From the IMG/VR virus record IMGVR_UViG_3300028025_001522, positions 1 to 26,365 of that record: DNA of 26,365 nt. One strand, given 5' to 3'. Each line of letters opens with the position of its first letter. The first letter of the stretch is position 1. This document shows positions 6,323 to 13,152 of the stretch, one piece after another. The stretch is from a virus. A model generated the notes under the pieces. The model ran no database searches, was not told the DNA's origin, and was given only the letters and a program-made list of their open reading frames with translations. The position numbers and the translations under genes are program-made.

Positions 6323-6829
6323 CTACTTCTTAGATGGACAGTGCTGACAGCATTTAGATGTATCTTCTGCTGGGTAGGCTTTCTTTGTTGGCACGGCAGC
6401 AACAGCTGCCTTGACTTGATTAATTAACTTAGGTTGATTCATCCACCAAAACCATGGAGAAGTATCGGTAGCATCAGTGGCATTAATAGAAATATGTAGA
6501 TGCTTATTGTGAGGATTACTCCCAGTGTACCGTCTGTTTCCCAGCTTGGATTTTTCTTTAGACCAAATCTGACCTTTGAAAATAAGGTAAGACACACGCT
6601 TGTCTTCTTTAAGTTTTTCAAATATCTCTGCACAATCAATACCATTCTTTGGGTCATGGGTAAGGTCTGCTGCTAGCCCAGTATTGTGATCCGAATTGGG
6701 GCTCTGAGTTATGTGAGCAGCAGATGGTAGAAGACCATCGCTGGCTTTCTTTCTCTTTGGTTGCAATGCCGTCGCTTGGCGAAGCACAGCAAGAGCAGCA
6801 GGTGTGGCTCTCTTGACTACAGGTTTCAT
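6323..6829 (-). CDS. Endolysin, M15-like zinc peptidase
   Basis: 168 aa. Zinc-site motifs are SDHNTGLAADLTHD (46-59; H48 and D55) and NPHNKHLHISI (105-115; H110, H112), the SxHxxGxAxD...HxH arrangement of M15-type L,D/D,D-peptidases that cut peptidoglycan stem peptides. There is no signal peptide, so holin-dependent release is expected. The C-terminus after about 120 is a linker ending in SKCCQHCPSKK with three clustered cysteines (C160, C161, C164), which could bind metal or form disulfides outside the cell; no cell-wall-binding domain is recognised. The start overlaps the holin-like gene's stop as TAATG, so lysis genes are coupled. Confidence 0.85.
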   Translation of the reverse strand: MKPVVKRATPAALAVLRQATALQPKRKKASDGLLPSAAHITQSPNSDHNTGLAADLTHDPKNGIDCAEIFEKLKEDKRVSYLIFKGQIWSKEKSKLGNRRYTGSNPHNKHLHISINATDATDTSPWFWWMNQPKLINQVKAAVAAVPTKKAYPAEDTSKCCQHCPSKK

Positions 6830-7104
6830 TATTCTCCATCTTTTTTCTCTTTTGGTTTAGACTTTAATCCGTTTCCTGCAAGAACCCCAGCAAGGGAACC
6901 AGTAAGGAATACACATAAGGTGCTGACTAGATCAATAAATGCAGCATCGTTTGGGGCTTGTTCACCCAATGGCTGTGTAATAAATAGTAAGGCGTATAGC
7001 AAAGCAAAGACAGATCCTGCAAATACAATTGCAAGGATGATTCCAATAGTTACTATCAGTCTTGCGTGAAGTTCTTCTGGTGCTAACCTAATTCTTTGTT
7101 TCAT
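6829..7104 (-). CDS. Holin-like two-TM membrane protein
   Basis: 91 aa. Hydrophobic segments are at about 16-43 (LIVTIGIILAIVFAGSVFAL...) and 56-78 (FIDLVSTLCVFLTGSLAGVL), separated by a short acidic loop, with a basic N-terminus and a Lys-rich C-terminal tail (KSKPKEKKDGE). Both ends are therefore predicted cytoplasmic, the class II holin topology. AGGAG precedes its ATG by six bases, and it is coupled to the endolysin downstream. It is the best holin candidate of the three small membrane proteins here; the 62-aa protein at 7452-7640 is the alternative. Confidence 0.75.
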   Translation of the reverse strand: MKQRIRLAPEELHARLIVTIGIILAIVFAGSVFALLYALLFITQPLGEQAPNDAAFIDLVSTLCVFLTGSLAGVLAGNGLKSKPKEKKDGE

Positions 7105-7318
7105 CTATAACTCCTGGAAGAATATCTTTTGTGCATGTGCCAGTTGGAATACATTCTGGTGGATTACACTCAGGCTTTTCCCAATTCTCAAACTCTTGGC
7201 AAGGGTATCTAACCCAGCCTTGATAGCCACAGCCAGTTAATAAACTAAGGCTTGCTACGATTAATAAGGATGCTGTAAATTTCCTCAACTTGGCGTTCCA
7301 ATCTATCGACGGAGTCAC
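7088..7318 (-). CDS. Small cysteine-rich lipoprotein in the lysis cassette (o-spanin-like)
   Basis: 76 aa from GTG at 7318. A type II signal peptide ends in lipobox L27-T28-G29-C30. A more typical start is the TTG at 7288, giving RKFTASLLIVASLSLLTGC with a short basic n-region. The mature part is about 46 aa, Pro-rich, with C40, C51, C56 and C62 (RYPCQEFENWEKPECNPP). I recall similar YPCQ/ENW/KPEC proteins in cyanophages, which I cannot verify here. The gene overlaps the upstream TM/coiled-coil gene by 74 bp (44 bp from the TTG) out of frame, as Rz1 genes do with Rz. In a Gram-positive host the product would be anchored on the outer face of the cytoplasmic membrane. Superinfection exclusion is an alternative role. 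Confidence 0.75.
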   Translation of the reverse strand: MTPSIDWNAKLRKFTASLLIVASLSLLTGCGYQGWVRYPCQEFENWEKPECNPPECIPTGTCTKDILPGVIDETKN

Positions 7319-7448
7319 GAAGACTCGACCCAGAATTTGGTTTAAGCTCTACAAGGTAATGCTTTACCATCCAACGAACTAAGCTGGCAAAGCCAGCAGT
7401 TAAAGTAAAAACGGCTACGGCAATGCCAGCCCATTCGTTAGGTGTCAT
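7245..7448 (-). CDS. Small membrane protein with coiled-coil tail
   Basis: 67 aa. One TM helix (about 6-27, WAGIAVAVFTLTAGFASLV), then basic RWMVKHYLVELK, then a predicted coiled coil (SLRDSVDRLERQVEEIYSIL, about 42-61). Proteins of this shape, with the SSLRDxVxRLE motif, are common beside lysis genes in actinophages (recollection). The TM plus coiled coil resembles an inner-membrane spanin, and the lipoprotein gene overlaps its 3' end. However, the positive charges directly after the TM predict a cytoplasmic C-terminus, which argues against that role. GGAG lies 11 bases before the ATG. A holin regulator (antiholin) is another reading. Confidence 0.7.
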   Translation of the reverse strand: MTPNEWAGIAVAVFTLTAGFASLVRWMVKHYLVELKPNSGSSLRDSVDRLERQVEEIYSILINRSKP

Positions 7449-7451
7449 TTG

Positions 7452-7640
7452 TTATTCTGCTCCGCGACCATACTCTGGAGCCGATGAATCTAGCCACTTA
7501 AGGACTGGACCAAGGAACCCTGTTAGGGCTGCCATTCCTAGTGTCTTAAGATCTGTCTCACCAACAAGGTATAAAGCGACAGCAGCGGATACTGCTGCAC
7601 GGAACCAAGATAGTACTGCTGCTTGAAACTTTGCGTTCAT
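7452..7640 (-). CDS. Small holin-like membrane protein, first gene of the lysis cassette
   Basis: 62 aa. The N-terminal amphipathic or TM stretch AAVLSWFRAAVSAAVALYLVG (about 7-27) is followed by a second hydrophobic segment GMAALTGFLGPVLKWL (35-50), with a polar C-terminus. This length and hydropathy are common in small phage holins or holin-antiholin partners of actinophages. AGAGGAG lies just before the ATG, one of the strongest ribosome sites in the cassette. It precedes the TM/coiled-coil gene by three bases. The gene follows an 87-bp intergenic gap with a perfect palindrome, so the cassette may have its own control. Confidence 0.7.
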   Translation of the reverse strand: MNAKFQAAVLSWFRAAVSAAVALYLVGETDLKTLGMAALTGFLGPVLKWLDSSAPEYGRGAE

Positions 7641-7708
7641 TTGTTTCTCCTCTGAAAATAGTAGATGAGCAGTTTAGCCACATGCTCAGGTGGTTTGATA
7701 AATGAATG

Positions 7709-7726
7709 CCTTAACTTAAGTTAAGG
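7709..7726. promoter_or_regulatory. Perfect 18-bp AT-rich palindrome upstream of the lysis cassette
   Basis: CCTTAACTTAAGTTAAGG is fully self-complementary. It sits two bases after the stop of the 85-aa gene and about 70 bp upstream of the first lysis gene. As RNA it would give only a weak 7-bp stem with loop TTAA and no U-run, so a protein-binding site is more plausible than a terminator. A second imperfect structure, TGAGCA (7666-7671) with TGCTCA (7683-7688), lies in the same gap. Confidence 0.45.
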
Positions 7727-7727
7727 T

Positions 7728-7985
7728 TTATTCTTCTTCAGTGTTTGATTCTTCTAGTGCTATAGCTTCTTTAGCTTCAGCTTCTTGTGCTTCATATTCT
7801 TCTCTTGCTTGATTGAAAAATCTAGCACCATTATACGTGTCACCTATAGAAATTTTTTCATTGCCGTATACTGCTAATGCTTTACAGCCTGTTATTTCTT
7901 CAGCCTGCTCAACACTTTCAGCAACAATAATGTTAGATACTATTGTTTCTGATTCATCAAAAATGACATATCTTAGATGGTCCAT
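7728..7985 (-). CDS. Small tail-fibre-associated/chaperone-like protein
   Basis: 85 aa. RYVIFDESETIVSNIIVAES, then EQAEEITGCKAL, then ISIGDTYNGARF match the short proteins that follow tail fibre genes in many phages (Y-x-V-I...V-x-N-I-I-V-A-x-S...IG-x-x-Y-x-G), often thought to be fibre accessory or cap proteins. The C-terminal 25 residues are Glu/Ala-rich. It overlaps the fibre stop by 13 bp and has a strong GGAGGAG inside the fibre gene's end. The role is inferred from neighbour and pattern. Confidence 0.65.
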   Translation of the reverse strand: MDHLRYVIFDESETIVSNIIVAESVEQAEEITGCKALAVYGNEKISIGDTYNGARFFNQAREEYEAQEAEAKEAIALEESNTEEE

Positions 7986-9493
7986 TTTAATATGACTCCT
8001 CCTGAATTACCGTTTCCGCCAAACCTTCCGCGAGAGTCGCCTTCTCCATAGCCATCTATTCCATTACCTGGCATGAAATAGTTCTGCCCGTTCATGTTCG
8101 TCACATATTTAGCTGGGCTACCAGCACCACCAAACATATTACTTACGTTAGTTATTCCATAAATATCTGATTGGCTAGCAACAGCAGAAGTGGCAACATA
8201 GTTGCCCCATAGCCATAGAGCCTCACCTCGGGAAACTAGGATTCCATAAATGGAAGCAGCGCATGCAGATCTACCAAGGGATACTCCAGTAAATTCAGTT
8301 GTCCATGTTATTCCATCTGTAGATGAAGACATTCCGTTAGAACCCCATGCGTAATACTTGCTATCAAAAGGGTTCCATAAGATGTCTGACATGTTAGTTA
8401 CAGGTGAAGTTCTTTCTGTCCATGTAGAACCATTTGCTGATGTGTAATAGAAACCTCCACAAAGCAAGAAGAACAATCCTTGTGCAAATTGAACGTTGCT
8501 AACGCTACGTGGTGTAGCAGTAAAGCCCATTGTGTTCCAGGTTGTTCCATCAGCTGATGTAAATATTGACTGTCCGCTTTGAGGAGCGATAACAAATGCT
8601 CCGTTACCAAACGCTACACCCGCAGCATTGATAGTTGCAGGCAGGGTTCTTGCTGTCCAGTTTCCTGGAGTTTGCAAAGCTGCTGACTGTGTAGCAGTGT
8701 AATAAGTGTTTGTGTTGTCATTAATGACACCAACCACAAACGTTCCACTTGCAGCTATACCATTACATAGGAATTCATTGTTACCACCAGTTGAATCAGA
8801 AAGGAATCTAATATATCCTCTAGTGCTACTTCTAGCACCAGGTGAATAAGCAGTAGCATTGGTTGTTGTAGAGATTCTTCCGTATCCAATAATTCCCAAA
8901 TCGTTTGCTGTTGTTCCAGATCCTGTACCAACACCAAGAGGATTGGTCATACCCATTAAAATACCATTTTGATATTGAGGTGTAGCAAAGTCATATAAAC
9001 TTCCTGGGGCAACGGTTGGGGTTGCTGCGTTCAAGTTTCCAATTCTATGGTTACCTGGGCTTGCATCACCAAAATCAACCATGACTTGGTTGCCTGTTCT
9101 AGATTGCTGGACGTAGCGAGTTCTATATGGAGCAACAGGTGTAAGGTTTTTTGAAACAGACTTTGTTAACCCACCTCCACCGTAACGGTGAAAATCTACA
9201 GTTGAGTTACCACTGATTTGAAAACCACCAGATGGTGCAATTGCTATAACATCACTGGTATTAATAGTGGTTGTTCCACCAGCTGCACCAATTGCAATAT
9301 TCAAGGTAGGTGTAGATGTTACATCAAGGATTCCCTTTACGACAGCTGCACCACATTGAGTCTGATTGCCAGAGATAGCTGTTACCTCTACTGTTTTAAC
9401 ACCAAGTGGAACTGTAAAAGTTCCTGAAGTAGAAAATACTTGCTGATACGTTTGTGGTGATTCTTTAGCTACTGGATAAACTTGCAATGGCAT
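7973..9493 (-). CDS. Tail fibre/adhesin with Gly-rich fold and Asp-box repeats
   Basis: 506 aa. The N-terminal part (about 15-75, FSTSGTFTVPLGVKTVEVTAISG) and the very C-terminus (GRFGGNGNSGGVILKWTI) are the two ends of the glycine-rich phage fibre fold often written as TSSGTFTVPAGVT...GGSGVVIIRW. Between them at about 310, 350 and 388 are Asp-box-like hairpins (SADGTTWN, SANGSTWTER, STDGITWT), as in beta-propeller or sialidase-like carbohydrate-binding proteins. No sialidase Arg triad is apparent. It abuts the 101-aa protein by one base. It is the most likely receptor-recognition protein in this block. Confidence 0.75.
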   Translation of the reverse strand: MPLQVYPVAKESPQTYQQVFSTSGTFTVPLGVKTVEVTAISGNQTQCGAAVVKGILDVTSTPTLNIAIGAAGGTTTINTSDVIAIAPSGGFQISGNSTVDFHRYGGGGLTKSVSKNLTPVAPYRTRYVQQSRTGNQVMVDFGDASPGNHRIGNLNAATPTVAPGSLYDFATPQYQNGILMGMTNPLGVGTGSGTTANDLGIIGYGRISTTTNATAYSPGARSSTRGYIRFLSDSTGGNNEFLCNGIAASGTFVVGVINDNTNTYYTATQSAALQTPGNWTARTLPATINAAGVAFGNGAFVIAPQSGQSIFTSADGTTWNTMGFTATPRSVSNVQFAQGLFFLLCGGFYYTSANGSTWTERTSPVTNMSDILWNPFDSKYYAWGSNGMSSSTDGITWTTEFTGVSLGRSACAASIYGILVSRGEALWLWGNYVATSAVASQSDIYGITNVSNMFGGAGSPAKYVTNMNGQNYFMPGNGIDGYGEGDSRGRFGGNGNSGGVILKWTI

Positions 9494-9798
9494 TATACGA
9501 TTTCCATTCCTGATAAGTGAAATATCACTCCAGTATTAGAGGCAAACCCAGTGATAGTTTGAGTTGCTGCCACTACTTGCTTAACATCAATTGCAACTGA
9601 TGAGTTACCAGCGAGTGGTGATGCTGCTAGAAAAGCAACCCCATTAACGGCAATTGTAAATGTCTGAGTGCTTGCCGTAGTGTTGGTTACCCATATGCTT
9701 GTAAGCACTGCAGTTGTTGCAGCAGGTACAGTATAGAGCGTCACGCTTGACGTAGCTGCTGCTGTACGCGCTAGATTTCTTGGCGTATTAATTGCCAT
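9493..9798 (-). CDS. Small beta-rich virion protein
   Basis: 101 aa. Almost entirely short beta strands rich in Thr/Val/Ala (VTLYTVPAATTAVLTSIWVTNTT, FTIAVNGVAFLA), ending in GVIFHLSGMEIV. This looks like a small phage beta-sandwich decoration or fibre-attachment protein; similar TLYTVPA...T-S-I-x-V-x-N proteins are common near fibres. AAAGGAG seven bases before the ATG is a good ribosome site. It lies between two fibre genes and shares one base with the next. No enzymatic motif. Confidence 0.7.
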   Translation of the reverse strand: MAINTPRNLARTAAATSSVTLYTVPAATTAVLTSIWVTNTTASTQTFTIAVNGVAFLAASPLAGNSSVAIDVKQVVAATQTITGFASNTGVIFHLSGMEIV

Positions 9799-9825
9799 TA
9801 TTTATTCTCCTTTGTGTTTTTCATT

Positions 9826-10137
9826 TTAGTAGGCATCCATAAGTAAGACAACATCAATTGTATTGAGGTTGTCTGCTATTGATGCGACCTGTGCAATAGA
9901 TGCAGCTTCTTCTGCATTAATTGCATTTATTGCACTTGTTTCTTCTGCATTGATTGTTGCAACTGAGTCAGCAGTAGCATCAACAATATCGTTAACACCG
10001 AGCATGTTACCTATCTCGGTTAATGACTTAGCAACATAAAGTAAATCAATACCTGTAAGTTGCCCCGATGTATAATAAGTTGTTAACTCTGATTTGAAAC
10101 CATCAATTTGGGAATTGAGACTTGAGTAATCTGGCAT
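9826..10137 (-). CDS. Unknown small helical virion-block protein
   Basis: 103 aa, not recognised. The first half is mixed polar helix (LNSQIDGFKSELTTYYTSGQLTGIDLLYVAKSL). The second half is an Ala/Glu/Ile helix (INAEETSAINAINAEEAASIAQVASIADNL), with an approximate heptad suited to a trimeric coiled coil. It sits between the 445-aa and 101-aa fibre-block genes, 17 bp after the first. A fibre stalk connector or chaperone would fit; this is inference from shape and position. Confidence 0.65.
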   Translation of the reverse strand: MPDYSSLNSQIDGFKSELTTYYTSGQLTGIDLLYVAKSLTEIGNMLGVNDIVDATADSVATINAEETSAINAINAEEAASIAQVASIADNLNTIDVVLLMDAY

Positions 10138-10154
10138 TCATTTTCTTCTTTCTG

Positions 10155-11492
10155 CTAGTCGAGGATTTGGATTCCAAGTTCGAGTAATGTAACTCGATCT
10201 TGCAATCCTGCTGTTGATGGAATCGCAACCCATGAGGCGTTAGTTCCATCAGTTTGTAGATATTTGTCAGTATGAGTTGCCTGGCTTGGCAGCACATATA
10301 TACTGGATGTATTAAGAGATACGGTTACGCTTCCTGATGTACCGCCACCTAACAAACCAGTACCAACGGCAACTCCTGTAATATCGCCAGGATTAGGTAA
10401 CGTCCAAGCAAGCCCACTAGTAGTTGCGCTGTCAACCGTAAGAATGTATCCATTGGTTGAAGCAGCGGTTAATTGAGTAAAGGTTCCAGAACCTGTTCCG
10501 ACAAGGGTTACACCCTTAGCCGTAAAAGCATTAGCACCAATATTGCCAGCAGGGTTTGATTGCTGTGCGTAATATTTAGCTGAGTATTCGCCACCATCAA
10601 CTGGACCATCTGTTTTAGTAGCCCACTGGGAAGCCAGTGTTGCAGATGCAGCCGAACTGGTAGCACTTGTTGCAGCAAGTGCTGCTGAAGTAGAGATTGT
10701 TGCAACAGATGCAGCAGCCGTTGTTGCTGATGAAGCAGCAGCGGTTGCACTATTAGCAGCAGATGTGGCAGATGTTGCTGCACTAGTTGCAGAGGTTGCT
10801 GCTGAGGTCTGTGATGTAAGTGCTGAGCTTGCGCTAGTTACTGCAGACGATTGAGATGTAAGTGCAGATGATGCTGATGTTGCAGCAGAGTTCTGCGAAG
10901 TCAACGCTGAAGAGGCTGAAGTTGCTGCAGATGACTGAGACGTTAATGCACTTGATGCTGAGGTAGCAGCTGATGCTGCTGATGTGCTTGCTGCTGTTGC
11001 AGATCCAAAGATTGAATCAATGTAACTCTTCGGTGTGGCAGATGATGATGACATACCAACGCTTGACAACCCAGTAATAACTGGAGTTCCGTCAATGATC
11101 GGTGATGTAATTGTTTTGTTGGTAAGTGTCTGTGCTCCACCTGTGCCAACAATTTCGCCAGTTACATTGTGTGCATTAGATGCAACTTCATGTGCTCGAG
11201 ATTCTGTAAAATCTCTAGCCGATACGCCGTGCTCTACAAGAGCACCAACTGCGTGTGACTTAGCACCAGAGAAATCTATGCTACGTGTGATCTGGTAGGC
11301 GGTTCCTACAAGACCCGTGACCTCAACGATCTCTTCATTGGCTGTATCCTTTTCAAGAATAAGCGTGAAGGGATATTGCGCTGGTAGGTTTGATGCTGCC
11401 GACAATTCCAAACTTGTGGAAATGGCAGAAATAGAATTGATTAGTGTTGTCTTTGCTGCGGTAGAACTATAGTAACGTGATGGTGATGGCAT
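10155..11492 (-). CDS. Tail fibre with long Ala/Ser/Thr repeat stalk
   Basis: 445 aa. The N-terminal 100 residues form a structural module (FTLILEKDTANEEIVEVTG...TRSIDFSGAKSHAVGALVEHGVSARDF) common to phage fibre attachment ends. QTLTNKTITSPIIDG (121-135) is a widespread phage fibre motif. Residues about 164-287 are a 14-residue repeat stalk. EYSAKYYAQQS (302-312) is another common fibre motif, followed by a beta-rich C-terminus (LVGTGSGTFTQLTAAS..., SIYVLPSQATHTDKYLQTDG) and a terminal coiled segment (LQDRVTLLELGIQIL). The end may be a trimerisation tip. It starts two bases after the connector-like gene's stop, with GAGGT before the ATG. Confidence 0.8.
   Translation of the reverse strand: MPSPSRYYSSTAAKTTLINSISAISTSLELSAASNLPAQYPFTLILEKDTANEEIVEVTGLVGTAYQITRSIDFSGAKSHAVGALVEHGVSARDFTESRAHEVASNAHNVTGEIVGTGGAQTLTNKTITSPIIDGTPVITGLSSVGMSSSSATPKSYIDSIFGSATAASTSAASAATSASSALTSQSSAATSASSALTSQNSAATSASSALTSQSSAVTSASSALTSQTSAATSATSAATSATSAANSATAAASSATTAAASVATISTSAALAATSATSSAASATLASQWATKTDGPVDGGEYSAKYYAQQSNPAGNIGANAFTAKGVTLVGTGSGTFTQLTAASTNGYILTVDSATTSGLAWTLPNPGDITGVAVGTGLLGGGTSGSVTVSLNTSSIYVLPSQATHTDKYLQTDGTNASWVAIPSTAGLQDRVTLLELGIQILD
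10632..11003 (-). repeat. 42-bp (14-aa) coding repeats in the fibre stalk
   Basis: The clearest units read S/N/T-SAATSASSALTSQ and recur every 14 residues (two heptads, 42 bp), degenerating towards the C-terminal side into SATSAAT-type heptads. This pattern builds an elongated trimeric stalk. Such repeats are hot spots for unit gain or loss, so the stalk length may vary between relatives. Confidence 0.75.
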
Positions 11493-11494
11493 TA

Positions 11495-12388
11495 TTACCT
11501 CGAATACTGTATCGTGTTAAGGAAGTTGGCTTGTTGTTTTGCTACTTCTTCTGAAAGCCTTACTGAATAAAGCTGGAAGATATACTTAGCTGCAGATGTT
11601 GAAGCACCAGCAGAGACTGGTTGATCCATGACGTCAGCAGATACTGAAGTAGCTGTAACTTTTCCTGGGTCAACAGTAGATAGTAAGCGATACATTGCAC
11701 CAAGACGAACGACATCTTCACAAGAAGATGGCAATCCGCTTACTGTTAGTTCTTGGTTGTCTGTGATTGTTGATGGATACTTTGTATATTGAACCCGAAC
11801 GTCAGCACCAGACATTGGTGCTTCATTCAGAATTAAAGCTTGTTTAGTAGTTCCGCTGTCTAAGTAATTAGTATCTAATCTCCAGCGTTTGATTAAAGCC
11901 CAGACCCCAGTAGAGTCGGGTAGTTCCCACGATACTCCAGTTACATCTACCAATGAGTCTGGCATAACGTAGGAGTAATCACTTCCGTTAAATGTAAATG
12001 TTTCGTTGGCAATGACAGGAAAGTTCATGCCTTTAATTGTTTCAAGGATTGCTCGCTTGACTTGAGATCTTGGGAAGATTGGATTGTTACGAACTATTGA
12101 TCCAGCAGTATGGCTAGTAGCAGTTGTTCCACGCCATCCTCGTCCAGAAGCAACGGCTGCCGTTCCAAGGATTTGTAATGTTCCGCTTGCAGCAACAGAT
12201 TTTTTAACATACATTAACTCTTCATTGATTTCAATAATGCCTTTGCTTGCAGCGGTTGCATCATCTACTGTAATAGTTAAATCGTTGTTATCTATTGGGT
12301 TAGTAATAATTGTTACGGATTCTTGGTTCTTAACATAAGAACCAATCTCGCCAATCGTCTGTTCAGTTAATTGAGTTAACGTAGCCAT
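11495..12388 (-). CDS. Putative connector/tail structural protein
   Basis: 297 aa. It opens with TQLTEQTIGEIGSYV. A beta module (ITVDDATAASKGIIEINEELMYVKK...GRGWRGTTATSHTAGSIVRNNP) resembles the N-terminal module of the adjacent fibre. Then come a helix (SQVKRAILETIKGMNFP), a beta domain, and a C-terminal helical part (PSSCEDVVRLGAMYRLLS, then AAKYIFQLYSVRLSEEVAKQ). The helical end is reminiscent of T7-type tail tubular A/adaptor proteins, and its position just before fibres and after capsid genes fits a head-tail connector or short-tail ring. It overlaps the downstream end of the 80-aa gene by one base. The family is not confirmed. Confidence 0.6.
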   Translation of the reverse strand: MATLTQLTEQTIGEIGSYVKNQESVTIITNPIDNNDLTITVDDATAASKGIIEINEELMYVKKSVAASGTLQILGTAAVASGRGWRGTTATSHTAGSIVRNNPIFPRSQVKRAILETIKGMNFPVIANETFTFNGSDYSYVMPDSLVDVTGVSWELPDSTGVWALIKRWRLDTNYLDSGTTKQALILNEAPMSGADVRVQYTKYPSTITDNQELTVSGLPSSCEDVVRLGAMYRLLSTVDPGKVTATSVSADVMDQPVSAGASTSAAKYIFQLYSVRLSEEVAKQQANFLNTIQYSR

Positions 12389-12630
12389 TATGCTTGTAAC
12401 GCCTTTCCTGCTTGATCAGACATACGGACAGCCTTCTGGATGTCCTTCATCTTGGTTGATGCTGGCTGGATGCCATCTTTCCTTGCATTTCTATATGCGT
12501 CGAGTTCTTTATTGGCAAGCTTGTTTGCTGCGTTAGATAGTGGATCCGTGATGCTGAAGTTAGCTGCCTTGGCACACTCACCCCAGTTTGCATGGTCTTG
12601 GGTTTTACAACCTGATCTACAATTAGACAT
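12388..12630 (-). CDS. Small conserved Cys/His phage protein
   Basis: I place the start at the ATG at 12630 rather than 12648: it gives MSNCRSGCKTQDHANWGEC, and a GGAG lies 12 bases upstream; the longer form adds only MEITFS. 80 aa. C4, C8, H13 and C19 form a compact possible zinc site, followed by ELDAYRNARKDGIQPASTKMKDIQKAVRMSDQAGKA. I recall short SNC-x-SGC-x-TQDHANWGEC proteins in other phages but know no function. The basic, helical rest suits a nucleic-acid or virion contact role. Confidence 0.7.
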   Translation of the reverse strand: MSNCRSGCKTQDHANWGECAKAANFSITDPLSNAANKLANKELDAYRNARKDGIQPASTKMKDIQKAVRMSDQAGKALQA

Positions 12631-12877
12631 TGAAAACGTAATCTCCATATCCCGCTGCTGTTAGTTCTGATGCTTCTGCATCTGTTATGACATTGTCATA
12701 ACCTCCGCGTAGGACGCGGTCATATGTTGCTAGATCTGAATCTTGTGGGACAACCATTGTTTTCCAAACGCCATTTATTTTAATAACACTCTTACCAATA
12801 GGATAAGAAACAAACCATAGGTCATACTCACGACCAGGTCTGTATTTGTATGTTGGTCCTCGAAATATCTTTGCCAT
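12623..12877 (-). CDS. Small unknown virion-block protein
   Basis: 84 aa starting at ATG 12877, which overlaps the preceding stop as TAATG. A longer in-frame start at 12901 would add eight residues but overlap the 91-aa gene more. The sequence is beta-rich at first (KIFRGPTYKYRPGREYDLWFVSYPIGKSVIKINGVWKTM), then YDRVLRGGYDNVITDAEASELTAAGYGDYV. The last segment has the form of a terminal 'E-A-x-x-L-x-x-A-G-Y' helix seen in small phage head or tail proteins. Function unknown. Confidence 0.65.
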   Translation of the reverse strand: MAKIFRGPTYKYRPGREYDLWFVSYPIGKSVIKINGVWKTMVVPQDSDLATYDRVLRGGYDNVITDAEASELTAAGYGDYVFNV

Positions 12878-13152
12878 TACCACTTCACCTTGTCTGCCCA
12901 ATAGGCTGCTGACATAACACCTTTAGATATATTCTTTGCATGTCGAGCCTTAAATGATTGGCGTCGTTGACGATACTTCTTTGTCTCACTGGATTTTTTT
13001 GGGGAACCAGAGACACCTTGCTGACCAAAACGAATAGTCTTTACTTGTGTGCCAGATTTGGCTACAACAACATGTGACTTCTTGGGATGTGAAGGCGTAG
13101 CCTTCGGCTTGTTAAAGCCAGATACACCTGCTCGTTTTAGTCTTGGATCCAT
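12877..13152 (-). CDS. Small basic conserved phage protein
   Basis: 91 aa, strongly basic. DPRLKRAGVSGFNKPKATPSH, then SHVVVAKSGTQVKTIRFGQQG, then QSFKARHAKNISKGVMSAAYWADKVKW. From memory this block (RLKRAGVSGFNKPKRTP...FGQQG...FKARHAKNI...MSAAYWA) is shared by cyanophages, pelagiphages and other environmental phages, with no known role. It starts directly after the stop of the 52-aa gene (TAAATG). Virion or DNA-packaging association is likely from charge and position. Confidence 0.75.
   Translation of the reverse strand: MDPRLKRAGVSGFNKPKATPSHPKKSHVVVAKSGTQVKTIRFGQQGVSGSPKKSSETKKYRQRRQSFKARHAKNISKGVMSAAYWADKVKW

Noticed and set aside
7641-7727. TACTAT near 7658-7663 as a lysis promoter
   Set aside because: The expected -35 position does not resemble any known consensus.
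10508-10783. 91-aa Leu/Gln-rich minus-strand ORF
   Set aside because: Out-of-frame reading of the fibre stalk repeats.
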